Source: Humulus lupulus (Eukaryota > Streptophyta > Magnoliopsida > Rosales > Cannabaceae). Taken from it: 64,000 nucleotides of DNA. How positions within the stretch are numbered: position 1 is the stretch's first letter; each line of letters starts with the position of its first letter. A program made the position numbers and the translations under genes. Positions 54,246 to 64,000 of this stretch are shown here, piece by piece. The notes under the pieces were generated by a model. The model searched no databases, was not told where the DNA came from, and was given only the letters and a program-made list of their open reading frames with translations. The DNA is taken from the NCBI RefSeq assembly GCF_963169125.1, contig NC_084797.1, forward strand, positions 91,731,868 to 91,795,867. The letters are read 5' to 3'.

Positions 54246-55584
54246 TGTGGCGTCAGGTAAGTTCTTTTCCCTTGTTCTTTTTCTTTATCACATTGGGGAC
54301 AATGTGCGTCTTAAGTTTGGGGGGGAGCTTATTTTGTTTTATTTTTGTTTTCTGCGTTGTTTAGTTTAGTTTTCTGTAGTGTAAAAGTTAAACCATCATT
54401 CTTGTCTGTACTTGCTTTGTCTTTGCTCGTGAAAAGGAAATTGAATTCAACTGTGTGCTTGGTTCAATTGTTTTAGAGTTGAATTTAAAAAGTTCTGTGG
54501 GAAATTTTTAATATGTTTTGAAAAGACAACATTTTGGATTGTGTTATATGTGTTTGACTAGGGTTGGTGGAATGACAATTTGAATCTAATAGAACTTGCA
54601 TTATTTGGCTTTTGAGGCGAAATTCTTGATGACATGTGTTTAGAAAAGTGATTTAGGCAATTTTTTTGGATCGATTGTGCCTTTCAAGCCGACCTTGAGT
54701 TAATTATCCTTAGTTACCCTTTTGAGCCTTGAATTTGGTTTTTGTTCTTGATCATACTATTTGAGCCTAAATTTCTTAACTTCTTTATTTTTGTTTTCCT
54801 TTCCTTTTGTTATCATAAGCATATAATCTGTGGGAAAGAAGAAGGAAAAATAGTAAGAAGTTGTTATGATTGAAATACAGTATGATTGTACAAAAAGAAG
54901 AGAGAGAGAAGTTTTTGAGAAAAAAAAAAGAATAATATCACTTTGTCACACTCCTTGATCATATATATATATATAGAAAATAATAAGTTTGGGGGAGTGT
55001 GATTTGAAAAAAAAAAAAAAAAAAAGAAAAAAAAAGTGATAAGTCTAGAAAAAGAAAAGAAGAAAATAATGAAAAGTGTTGTCATCTCTCTCTCTAATTG
55101 TATAAAAGGGTGATTTTTGGTGTGGTAAAGAGAAATTTGGTGGGTTTCAAGGTTTTTTTTTTATGCTTATGGTAACGACTGAGCCTAAATGAGAATTTCA
55201 TCTATCCTTACCTAAGCCTAACACTATAACCTGTGAAAGTCCTTTTGATTTCAAAACATGTGTTGTTGACATTAGTGGAGAAGGTCGAGTAATGCAAGCA
55301 TATTGTAGATTTGGTTTGTGGAATTGTCTGGAATGAGTTGAGCATATATGATAGAATGCAAGTGTTGTAGTCATTTTCATGATATATTATTGATTTCCCT
55401 AATTGAACTGTATAAGTTGGACTTTAAGGCAATTGAGCTGAAATTCTGGTTATAAATATTGCAATTGAGATTTCATGAGTGTTGGCAAAGCAGTGTAGAT
55501 GGTAATGATGGTTTAGCTTGTTCGTTTGTGTTTGTTTCTTTTTGTTAGTGTAACTTGGTTTTTACTCGAGGGCGAGTAAAGGTT

Positions 55585-55599
55585 AAGTTTGGGGGAGTT
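55585..55599 (+). other. Polypurine tract before the shared Athila LTR
   Basis: AAGTTTGGGGGAGTT directly precedes TGATGAGTCTAG, the LTR start. Confidence 0.85.
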
Positions 55600-56990
55600 T
55601 GATGAGTCTAGTTTTTATTATGTTTTGGTGATGTTTTTAGTAGTCTTTTATTTTGTTTTTCCTTGTTTTAGCGCGGGTTTACGCTTTGTTTGGTTGTTTT
55701 TGTGAATATCAGGAAGAATTGAGCATGTGGAAGAAAATGCCAAAGAAAGGGAAGAAATAACCGAGTTTTTCATCATATTTTGATCAAGAATGGTTCTCAA
55801 TACAATTTGGAAGTGTTGGTGAAATTTTGGGATGAAAACTTGAAGAATTGAAGAATTCCTTAAGAGCCACGGCATGATCAAAGTAGGGCCGCGGCTAGGG
55901 GGAGAAACAGAAGCATGGTTTTTTGAGGACATCTTCGGGCCGCGGCATGGCTAGATAGAGCCGCGGCATGGATGGGCACTCTGCCCAGAAAACAACGATG
56001 CGGGCCGCGGCATGGTTTCGTAGAGCCGCGGCATTGAAAGGATATTCTGCCCAGAAATTTTGACACGGGCCGCGGCATAGTGTATGTAGAGCCGCGGCCC
56101 GCCTCTCTAAAATCTAAAAATCCTAGGTTTTAAAGGACGAAAAAGAGGAGAGAAGTACGTACGGACGAGGGGAGGAGTTCTGGTGTTGAAGGCTCAAGCT
56201 TAGAGTATTTTTACATGTTTTTCTTCCTGATGTTATTTTTAATTTCTGTTGTGATTAGCACTATGACTATGAACTAATTTTCTGTTTAGGATGTTCAATT
56301 GAATCTCTTGAATTTCTGTTATGACCTAATGCAATTTTAATTTCCTCTTCTTCAATCTTCTTCAATTCCATATAATCTGTTCTTATAGAGTGATTATTGA
56401 TTGGCCATCTTTAGTCATATTCATATGTTTTTAAGTCAAAATTTGAGAAGTGAGATTTAATTATGCCTTGGTTATATTGGACATAATTCTAATTTAGAAC
56501 GAAAGTATCTGAATTAATTGTGTAGCTGTTATTAAGTTGTGGAATTTAATGCTACCTTTGTGGTTCAATTTACAATAGAAATATAGGAAATTGTCACCTA
56601 GGTTGAGTTTATAATTCATAGTATGATTATAGGCTGCTGTTTCAACTTGTTAATTGAATGAGGTAAAAAAATAAGAAGAATTCATACTTTGCATTAGGGA
56701 ATAATAGGAAGGATAGTTGATGAGATTGAATATCCTAATTGTTTCTCAGTGATTGAATTAAGAGTTTTTACTATTAGTTATTATTCTATTTAATTGTCGA
56801 TTATTATTTCTGCACTTTATCGGTTCTTTTGCTGTATTTTACAAAAATCAAGAAGTTTTAATTCATCAAATAGAACAAGAGATTAATTGACTGGTAATTG
56901 ATAACTCAGTCCTTGAGGACGATACTTGGTTTTACCATTTTATTACAAGTTCGCGACTGTGTGCACTTGCATAGCAAAATTATCGCAACA
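55600..56990 (+). repeat. Athila LTR shared by two tandem copies
   Basis: 1391 bp, TGATGAGTCTAG...TTATCGCAACA. It follows a polypurine tract (end of copy 1) and precedes a primer-binding site (start of copy 2), so it serves as 3' LTR of one and 5' LTR of the other. Seven CCGCGG boxes lie at 55880-56105, arranged as pairs spaced by about 20-30 bp. A further LTR is predicted at 64394, 394 bp beyond the window. Confidence 0.92.
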
Positions 56991-56996
56991 AGTTTT

Positions 56997-57014
56997 TGGC
57001 ACCGTTGCCGGCGA
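56997..57014 (+). other. Primer-binding site of Athila copy 2 (tRNA-Asp type)
   Basis: TGGCACCGTTGCCGGCGA, six bases after the LTR. It differs at two positions from the tRNA-Asp site TGGCGCCGTTGCCGGGGA used by Athila elements. Confidence 0.85.
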
Positions 57015-57235
57015 CTGAAAATTATCAATATCAGTCTAATTAATTTTTATTCTAATTTGATTTTAATTTCTCTCGTTTCTAATCTGTTTAGTTGCTTAAT
57101 TTGTCTATCTCAGGTGAATTTTGGTATAGACGTGGCAGAAAAGGAAAAGCCACACTTGTTCCTCTGAATCCCGAGATCGAAAAGTCTTGCAATCAAATCA
57201 GAAAGAATAAGAGAGAGACCCAGAATTCTGTGAAG

Positions 57236-60200
57236 ATGGCACAGAATGATGGGGATGGCAGGAATGGTCTAAATCCAGGAGTTGTCCAAGGGGTTCAGGC
57301 TCAGACCAACGCTGAGAGGAGTCTGAGAGATTATGTGCTACCCACTCTGACGGGAGTACAAAATAGTATATGCCCACCAACTGTAGAGGCCAACAACTTC
57401 GAAATAAAGCCTGCTATTTTACAAATGGTGCAGTCCTCTGTGCAATTCAATGGGTTGCCCTCTGAAGATCCTCACACCCATTTGTCCAACTTTCTGGAGT
57501 TATGTGGAACCTTCAAATATAATGGGGTGAGTGATGACGCAATCAAGCTTAGGCTCTTCCCATTTTCTCTAAGGGACAGAGCTAAAAGTTGGCTGAATTC
57601 TCTGCAGCCAAACTCCATTGTCACTTGGCAAGATCTAGCTCAGAAGTTTTTTTCCAAATTCTTCCCTCCGTCCAAAGCTGCTAAATTAAGGGGAGAGATA
57701 AATAACTTTTGCCAGAATGACGGAGAGTCATTATATGAGGCGTGGGAATGGTTTAAGGAACTCCTTAGAAGATGTCCTCATCATGGCATTGAACAGTGGA
57801 TGCTAGTACAGAACTTCTACAATGGTTTATGTCCGACAACCAGAACCATTATAGATGCTGCAGCGGGTGGCACTTTTATGAGCAAGAGCGCAACTGGCAC
57901 TTATGAGCTGCTGGAGGACATGGCTACAAACAACCATCAGTGGTCAGAGGAAAGATCATCAGGAGTTAGAAAGGTAGCTGGGGTGCATGAGCTAGATGCA
58001 ATTACTGCTTTAACAGCGCAAGTAGCCTCTTTGACCAAGCAGTTGCAACAGAGTAGTGTGTCTGCTAATGCGGTTCAGATGGCAGTGAGGTGTGAAATGT
58101 GTGGTGGTGCTCATTCTTTCGATCAGTGCCCTATCTGTAATAATAACACCCCAATGGATCATGCTCAAGTTCAAGCGGTGGGAAACTTTCAAAGGCCGCT
58201 CAATAATCCATTCTCCAACAACTACAATCCTGGGTGGCGAAATCATCCAAATTTTTCGTGGAAGAATAATCAAGGCCAACAACCTCAGTTTCAGGGACAA
58301 TTTCAGAATAACATGCCTCAGCCACCTATGAATCAAGCTTCGTCATCAATGCAGCCTAGGCCTCCACAATCAATGCCTCAACCTGAGAGACCTAATGAAC
58401 TGCAAGCTGCCCTGTTGACTCTTACTAACACTCAGACTCAATTTATGACTGAGACAAGATCCTCCATTCGAAACCTTGAGACACAGGTTGGGCAGTTGGC
58501 CAATATGCTCAATAACAGACCCCAGGGAAACTTGCCTAGTAATACTGAAGTCAACCCCAAGGAGCAAGTTCAGGCAATTACTCTGAGGAGTGGGAAGCAA
58601 ACAGAGCAGCCTAGACCTCCACAGGCAGTAGTTCAGAAAAAAGAGATGGGTGCACAGTCTAATTCAGAAAGGGTTACTGAAAACCATCAGAAGTCAGATC
58701 AGAGTCCCCCAGTTGTCATTGAGCAGCCAGTTAGAGTTCCATACCCTCAGAGGCTTAGAAAGACTACCCTTGATAAACAGTTTTCTAAGTTTCTTGAGGT
58801 GTTTAAAAAGCTGCACATAAACATTCCTTTTGCGGAGGCCTTGGAGCAGATGCCCAGTTATGTTAAGTTCATGAAGGAGATTCTGTCAAAGAAAAGGAGA
58901 ATGGAGGACTATGAGACTGTAGCACTCACTGAAGAGTGTAGCGCTATTTTACAAAGGAAGTTACCCCAAAAGCTGAGAGATCCGGGGAGTTTCACCATAC
59001 CTTGCACCATTGGCAAGTTTGAATGCAAGCACGCCTTATGTGATCTGGGGGCAAGTATCAATCTGATGCCCTTATCTGTGTTTAAAAGACTTGGTTTGGG
59101 GGAGGCAAAACCAACAACTGTCACTTTACAACTCGCAGACCGATCGTTAACACATCCACGAGGAATTATTGAGGATGTTCTTGTGAAAGTGGATAAGTTC
59201 ATATTTCCCGCTGACTTTATTGTTCTGGACATGGAGGAGGACACAGATGTCCCTATTATTCTTGGTAGGCCATTTCTAGCCACAGGCCAAGCTCTTATTG
59301 ATGTTCAAAAAGGAGAGCTTAAACTTAGAGTTCAAGGAGATGAGGTGGTCTTTAATGTCTTCAAGTCTATGAAGTATCCGGTGGCTAGTGACAGTTGCTT
59401 TAGTGTGGATGTGATAGAAAAGGCAGTCTCCAAGAGAAGGATGAGCAGTGATGCCTTAGAGGCAGTATTATTGGGTGATGAGGGCGATGATGATGAGGAC
59501 GCTGAGATCAGAGAATGTGTCAACTGGATCAATTCTTTCTTACCATATTGGAAAAAGTTCCAAGAATTAGCGGATGCGACTGAAAAACCGCTAACCTCCA
59601 TTCAGCAGCCACCACCGTTGGAATTAAAGGTTCTCCCTGATCACTTGCAATATGCTTATTTGGGAGAGAATGAAACTTTACCGGTCATTGTGTCAGCTGA
59701 CCTGTCAAAGGTAGAATTGGAGAAACTTTTGAGGGTTCTAAGGGAGCATAAATTGGCCATTGGGTGGACCTTGGCAGATATTAGAGGAATAAGCCCAGCG
59801 ACAGTGATGCATAAAATCTTATTGGAGGAGAATAGCAAGCCATCCATAGAGGCCCAGAGAAGACTCAATCCAGCCATGAAGGATGTAGTATTGGACCAGA
59901 TTCTTAAATGGTTGGATGTTGGGGTGATCTACCCAATTTCTGACAGTGCATGGGTGAGTCCTGTGCAAGTGGTACCTAAGAAGGGTGGAATGACTGTAGT
60001 GAAAAATGAGAACAATGAACTCATTCCAACAAGAACTGTAATGGGGTGGCGGATTTGTATAGATTACCGCAAGCTCAATAAGGCAACAAGGAAGCATCAT
60101 TTCCCTTTGCCTTTCCTTGATCAGATGCTTGACAGATTGGCAGGCCACAGTTACTACTGTTTCTTAGATGGGTATTCTGGGTATCATCAAATCGCTATTG

Positions 60201-62521
60201 CACCAGAGGATCAAGAGAAAACAACCTTCACATGTCCTTATGGCACATTTGCTTTCAGGAGAATGCCATTTGGACTATGCAATGCCCCTGCAACATTTCA
60301 ACGGTGCATGATGGCCATATTTTCAGACATGGTAGACCGGTGTATTGAGATTTTCATGGATGATTTCTCTGTTTTTGGCTCATCATTCGACCTCTGTTTG
60401 GGTAATTTGAAGAACGTGCTGCGTCGTTGTGAGATGGCTAATCTGGTGTTGAATTGGGAGAAATGCCATTTTATGGTGAAAGAGGGGATTGTTCTTGGCC
60501 ATAAAATTTCAAGTGAGGGAATTGAGGTAGATAGAGCGAAAATTTCTACCATTGAAAGGTTGCCTCCACCAGTTTCAGTCAAAGGAGTTAGAAGTTTTCT
60601 TGGTCACGCTGGGTTCTATCGAAGATTCATCAAAGATTTCTCAAAGGTGTCTAAGCCTCTTTCGAATCTGCTTATGAATGGAGTTGTCTTTGATTTTAAT
60701 GACGAATGTTTGAGGGCGTTCAATTTCTTTAAAGAAAAGCTTATTTCTGCTCCAATTGTGATAGCTCCGAGATGGGAATTGCCTTTTGAGGTGATGTGTG
60801 ATGCCAGTGATTACGCAGTGGGGGCAGTTCTGGGACAGCGGATTGATAAGGTATTCAGGTCTATTTACTATGCTAGTCGGACTCTAAACGATGCTCAGCT
60901 TAATTATGCCACTACAGAAAAAGAGTTGCTAGCTATTGTGTTTTCTTGCGATAAATTCAGACCATATCTGATTGGTAACAAGGTGATTGTCTACACTTAT
61001 CACTCTGCCATTAAATACTTGATGTCAAAGAAAGATGCCAAGCCCCGCTTGATTAGATGGATTCTGTTGCTTCAAGAATTTAACATGGAGATTCGTGACA
61101 AGAAGGGCAGCGAGAATGTGGTAGCTGATCATCTCTCTAGACTTGAGGTGGAGGAGACTGAAAATAAGAAAGCAGTGCAAATCAATGATCATTTTCCTGA
61201 TGAGCAGTTGTTTGGGGTAAGTGAGACTTTAGCTGTCCCGTGGTTTGCAGACATAGTGAACTTTTTGGTTGCAAAAATTGTGCCTTCTGAAATGTCAAAG
61301 CAGCAATTAAAGAAATTCTTTTCTGAGGTGAAACACTATTATTGGGAGGAACCTATTCTCTATAGGCACTGCGTTGATCAGATTATCAGAAGGTGCGTTC
61401 CTGAAGAAGAGATGCAGTCCGTTCTTAATCACTGTCATACTCAACAATGCGGAGGGCATTTTGGTGCATCAAGAACGGCGGCTAAGGTATTACAAAGCGG
61501 TTTCTATTGGCCTTCATTATTCAAGGATGCCAATGAGTTTGTCAAGGCTTGTGATAGATGTCAGAGAACTGGCAATATCTCGAGGAAAAACGAAATGCCT
61601 CTACAAGGGATTCTTGAGGTGGAACTGTTTGACGTATGGGGCATCGATTTCATGGGGCCTTTTCCACCGTCTTACAACAATGAATATATTCTATTGGCAG
61701 TGGATTATGTATCCAAATGGGTGGAGGCTGCAGCAACTAGAGCCAATGATGGTAAAACTGTGCTTAATTTTCTGCATAACCATATTTTTACTAGATTTGG
61801 CACTCCCCGAGCTCTGATTAGCGATGAAGGGAAACACTTTGGGAATAAGCAATTGGATGCACTGCTAGCTCGTTATGGAGTTTATCACCGAAAAGCTTTG
61901 CCTTATCATCCTCAATCAAATGGGCAAGCTGAAGTTTCGAACAGAGAAATCAAGAGCATCCTTGAGAAGACCGTTGACAGTTCGCGGAAAAATTGGTCGA
62001 AAAAGTTAGATGATGCGATTTGGGCATACAGAACTGCATTCAAAACACCAATAGGCATGTCTCCTTATAGGTTGGTGTTTGGTAAAGCGTGTCATCTACC
62101 AGTCGAATTGGAGCATAGGGCATTTTGGGCTATGAAAAAGTTAAATTATGATTGGAGTGCCGCTAGTGAAAGAAGACTGTTGCAACTGAATGAACTTGAC
62201 GAGTTCAGAAATGAGGCTTATGAGAATGCCAAGATTTATAAAGAAAGAACAAAGGCTTGGCATGACAAGAACTTAATCAGAAGGGAGTTCCAACCAGGGC
62301 AGCAGGTACTTCTGTTCAATTCAAGACTTCGACTGTTTCCCGGCAAATTGAAGTCAAGATGGTCAGGACCATTCACTGTAGTTCAAGTTTTTCCTTATGG
62401 TTCTGTAGAAGTTCGGGGCAGCTCAGGTGATTCATTTAAAGTCAATGGTCAGAGATTGAAGCCCTACTTGGGTGGTAGTTTTGATCAAGCGAAGTCTATC
62501 CTCCTTCTGAAGCCTCTCTGA
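57236..62521 (+). CDS. Athila gag-pol polyprotein, uninterrupted
   Basis: 1761 residues from the first ATG ([11 protein letters not shown]). The frame is open further upstream but has no ATG there. Gag: [20 protein letters not shown] and [17 protein letters not shown]; zinc knuckle [13 protein letters not shown] at residues 286-298. Protease: [12 protein letters not shown] at 603, and [11 protein letters not shown]. Reverse transcriptase: [35 protein letters not shown] at 1040-1043. RNase [19 protein letters not shown], but tyrosine at 1255 (60998-61000) where the family has aspartate (YTYHSAIK). Integrase: zinc module H...H and CDRCQRTG; D1471, D1530, E1566 (DD35E spacing). The C-terminus includes [15 protein letters not shown]. 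Length and order are normal for Athila. Processing by its own protease is expected. Confidence 0.95.
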   Translation: MAQNDGDGRNGLNPGVVQGVQAQTNAERSLRDYVLPTLTGVQNSICPPTVEANNFEIKPAILQMVQSSVQFNGLPSEDPHTHLSNFLELCGTFKYNGVSDDAIKLRLFPFSLRDRAKSWLNSLQPNSIVTWQDLAQKFFSKFFPPSKAAKLRGEINNFCQNDGESLYEAWEWFKELLRRCPHHGIEQWMLVQNFYNGLCPTTRTIIDAAAGGTFMSKSATGTYELLEDMATNNHQWSEERSSGVRKVAGVHELDAITALTAQVASLTKQLQQSSVSANAVQMAVRCEMCGGAHSFDQCPICNNNTPMDHAQVQAVGNFQRPLNNPFSNNYNPGWRNHPNFSWKNNQGQQPQFQGQFQNNMPQPPMNQASSSMQPRPPQSMPQPERPNELQAALLTLTNTQTQFMTETRSSIRNLETQVGQLANMLNNRPQGNLPSNTEVNPKEQVQAITLRSGKQTEQPRPPQAVVQKKEMGAQSNSERVTENHQKSDQSPPVVIEQPVRVPYPQRLRKTTLDKQFSKFLEVFKKLHINIPFAEALEQMPSYVKFMKEILSKKRRMEDYETVALTEECSAILQRKLPQKLRDPGSFTIPCTIGKFECKHALCDLGASINLMPLSVFKRLGLGEAKPTTVTLQLADRSLTHPRGIIEDVLVKVDKFIFPADFIVLDMEEDTDVPIILGRPFLATGQALIDVQKGELKLRVQGDEVVFNVFKSMKYPVASDSCFSVDVIEKAVSKRRMSSDALEAVLLGDEGDDDEDAEIRECVNWINSFLPYWKKFQELADATEKPLTSIQQPPPLELKVLPDHLQYAYLGENETLPVIVSADLSKVELEKLLRVLREHKLAIGWTLADIRGISPATVMHKILLEENSKPSIEAQRRLNPAMKDVVLDQILKWLDVGVIYPISDSAWVSPVQVVPKKGGMTVVKNENNELIPTRTVMGWRICIDYRKLNKATRKHHFPLPFLDQMLDRLAGHSYYCFLDGYSGYHQIAIAPEDQEKTTFTCPYGTFAFRRMPFGLCNAPATFQRCMMAIFSDMVDRCIEIFMDDFSVFGSSFDLCLGNLKNVLRRCEMANLVLNWEKCHFMVKEGIVLGHKISSEGIEVDRAKISTIERLPPPVSVKGVRSFLGHAGFYRRFIKDFSKVSKPLSNLLMNGVVFDFNDECLRAFNFFKEKLISAPIVIAPRWELPFEVMCDASDYAVGAVLGQRIDKVFRSIYYASRTLNDAQLNYATTEKELLAIVFSCDKFRPYLIGNKVIVYTYHSAIKYLMSKKDAKPRLIRWILLLQEFNMEIRDKKGSENVVADHLSRLEVEETENKKAVQINDHFPDEQLFGVSETLAVPWFADIVNFLVAKIVPSEMSKQQLKKFFSEVKHYYWEEPILYRHCVDQIIRRCVPEEEMQSVLNHCHTQQCGGHFGASRTAAKVLQSGFYWPSLFKDANEFVKACDRCQRTGNISRKNEMPLQGILEVELFDVWGIDFMGPFPPSYNNEYILLAVDYVSKWVEAAATRANDGKTVLNFLHNHIFTRFGTPRALISDEGKHFGNKQLDALLARYGVYHRKALPYHPQSNGQAEVSNREIKSILEKTVDSSRKNWSKKLDDAIWAYRTAFKTPIGMSPYRLVFGKACHLPVELEHRAFWAMKKLNYDWSAASERRLLQLNELDEFRNEAYENAKIYKERTKAWHDKNLIRREFQPGQQVLLFNSRLRLFPGKLKSRWSGPFTVVQVFPYGSVEVRGSSGDSFKVNGQRLKPYLGGSFDQAKSILLLKPL

Positions 62522-64000
62522 AGAGGGTTCCGCGTCCGGCTAAATGACGTTAACGACAGCGCTTGTAGGAGGCACCCTATATTTTACTTGTTATTTTTTT
62601 TTACTTTTGTATTTGTAAACAATGGATATTTGGTTTATTTTTGTACTTTTAGAATCGTGAAAAATGAAAAAAAAATTTAAAAAATCAAAAAAATCAAAAA
62701 AATAAAAATTCCTTAAGGGCCGCGGCATAGCCCTATGATGCCGCGGCATTGGGGGGTTCCAGAGGCTCACGAATTTGGCAGAAAATGGGCGGGCCGCGGC
62801 ATAGATGAGGAGGGCCGCGGCATTAAACCCAAGATTTCCCAGAATCGCAGCAGGCGCAAAATCAGCACTATAATGACTTTATGGTGCAACAAAATGAATA
62901 TGGCCGGGCTCATATTGAGGAGTTGAATACTTTGGTCACGAGGTGGACTATGAGTTCAGCCGATGAGAATTATTTCACTCCACCGCCACAGTACACTCCA
63001 TATCAGTGGCCACCTCCACCACCTCCACCGCCATACTGATGTGGCGTCAGGTAAGTTCTTTTCCCTTGTTCTTTTTCTTTATCACATTGGGGACAATGTG
63101 CGTCTTAAGTTTGGGGGGGAGCTTATTTTGTTTTATTTTTGTTTTCTGCGTTGTTTAGTTTAGTTTTCTGTAGTGTAAAAGTTAAACCATCATTCTTGTC
63201 TGTACTTGCTTTGTCTTTGCTCGTGAAAAGGAAATTGAATTCAACTGTGTGCTTGGTTCAATTGTTTTAGAGTTGAATTTAAAAAGTTCTGTGGGAAATT
63301 TTTAATATGTTTTGAAAAGACAACATTTTGGATTGTGTTATATGTGTTTGACTAGGGTTGGTGGAATGACAATTTGAATCTAATAGAACTTGCATTATTT
63401 GGCTTTTGAGGCGAAATTCTTGATGACATGTGTTTAGAAAAGTGATTTAGGCAATTTTTTTGGATCGATTGTGCCTTTCAAGCCGACCTTGAGTTAATTA
63501 TCCTTAGTTACCCTTTTGAGCCTTGAATTTGGTTTTTGTTCTTGATCATACTATTTGAGCCTAAATTTCTTAACTTCTTTATTTTTGTTTTCCTTTCCTT
63601 TTGTTATCATAAGCATATAATCTGTGGGAAAGAAGAAGGAAAAATAGTAAGAAGTTGTTATGATTGAAATACAGTATGATTGTACAAAAAGAAGAGAGAG
63701 AGAAGTTTTTGAGAAAAAAAAAAGAATAATATCACTTTGTCACACTCCTTGATCATATATATATATATAGAAAATAATAAGTTTGGGGGAGTGTGATTTG
63801 AAAAAAAAAAAAAAAAAAAGAAAAAAAAAGTGATAAGTCTAGAAAAAGAAAAGAAGAAAATAATGAAAAGTGTTGTCATCTCTCTCTCTAATTGTATAAA
63901 AGGGTGATTTTTGGTGTGGTAAAGAGAAATTTGGTGGGTTTCAAGGTTTTTTTTTTATGCTTATGGTAACGACTGAGCCTAAATGAGAATTTCATCTATC
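62522..64000 (+). other. Athila copy 2, 3' region (runs off window)
   Basis: Same sequence as 53728-55206: CCGCGG boxes at 62716-62822, the Pro-rich frame at 62881-63039, polypurine-like motifs at 63107 and 63779, and A-rich runs. No further gene seen before the window ends. Confidence 0.8.
62881..63039 (+). CDS. Short Pro-rich open frame, Athila copy 2
   Basis: 52 codons, identical to 54087-54245 (8794 bp apart). See that entry for its reading and doubts. Confidence 0.35.
   Translation: MVQQNEYGRAHIEELNTLVTRWTMSSADENYFTPPPQYTPYQWPPPPPPPPY

Larger units (their letters stand above)
53728..55599 (+). other. Athila copy 1, 3' untranslated region
   Basis: About 1.9 kb between pol and LTR. It holds A-rich runs (53870-53915, 55005-55035), four CCGCGG boxes (53920-54030), the short Pro-rich frame at 54087-54245, and three polypurine-like motifs AAGTTTGGGGG (54313, 54985, 55585). 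No env-like gene of normal length is present. 53040-55206 equals 61834-64000. Confidence 0.75.
56991..64000 (+). mobile_element. Athila-type Ty3/gypsy element, copy 2 (internal region, runs off window)
   Basis: Primer site, one uninterrupted gag-pol frame (57236-62521) and the start of the 3' region. Together with the LTR at 55600 and the truncated copy at 53040 it forms a tandem array with a period of exactly 8794 bp, equal to one LTR (1391) plus one internal region (7403). The lineage is assigned from the tRNA-Asp type primer site, the protease loop [10 protein letters not shown] and the zinc-knuckle type [13 protein letters not shown]. Confidence 0.93.

Noticed and set aside
54864..55085. 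Phe-rich minus-strand frame in the Athila 3' region (and 63658-63879)
   Set aside because: A product of long A runs on the plus strand. No real protein features.
57092..57235. Upstream extension of the Athila frame by 48 codons
   Set aside because: The frame is open, but its first codon there is TTG, and the segment lies in the leader just after the primer site. The first ATG is at 57236 and is followed by normal Athila gag sequence.
1..64000. Host plant genes, tRNA or rRNA genes
   Set aside because: All supported coding sequence falls in retrotransposon proteins or their antisense genes. I recognised no tRNA cloverleaf or rRNA stretch by eye; a tRNAscan or rRNA search would settle this.

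Overview
This window is plant nuclear DNA made almost entirely of LTR retrotransposons nested inside one another. I see no convincing host gene, no rRNA or tRNA gene, no CRISPR array and nothing bacterial. The mix of Ty1/copia elements with Ty3/gypsy elements of the Tekay, CRM, TAT and Athila types, plus plant primer-binding sites (initiator tRNA-Met, tRNA-Asp), points to a dicot-like flowering plant with a repeat-rich genome. The species cannot be read from the sequence.

Layout, left to right. Letters are mine. (1) 1-6146: a minus-strand copia-type LTR (D) split by a complete but decayed copia element A (566-5630, target duplication GTGGG). (2) 6147-22231: the remains of a minus-strand Tekay-type gypsy element C. 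Its LTR is split by a plus-strand solo LTR (6649-8905 plus 21231-21243, target duplication ACCTC). That solo LTR is itself split by a 12.3 kb TAT-type element B (8906-21225). B carries gag-pol on the minus strand and an intron-bearing antisense gene on the plus strand. (3) 22232-27217: a CRM-type element F (gag, protease and only the integrase tail; reverse transcriptase deleted), then a 471 bp inverted segment, then a third F LTR. (4) 27218-32829: a decayed plus-strand copia element E. (5) 32830-53045: a TAT-type element G with gag, protease and an antisense gene but no reverse transcriptase, RNase H or integrase. G is split by a complete Tekay-type element H (38452-48024, TGACC) and by a solo LTR (48362-50753, CTTAC). 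(6) 53040-64000: a tandem pair of Athila elements sharing one LTR (55600-56990). The right copy holds the only uninterrupted polyprotein in the window, about 1761 residues.

Most elements are dead, with in-frame stops, frameshifts or deletions. F, G and the solo LTRs could move or spread only with enzymes from intact relatives. The Athila pair looks youngest: its two copies appear identical over the 2.16 kb that can be compared. The insertion order follows from the nesting: C before D and the first solo LTR, then A (into D) and B (into the solo LTR); C before E before F; and G before H and the second solo LTR.

The most unusual structure is at 22227-27222. A piece holding part of C and the start of E has been inverted between two same-orientation F LTRs. 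Each breakpoint shows its own 5 bp duplication, and the duplications are partnered in a crossed way. That pattern would fit integration of two F copies with swapped ends. Also notable are the conserved antisense genes in the two TAT elements, and a paired GGCCGCGGC motif shared by Athila and Tekay LTRs.
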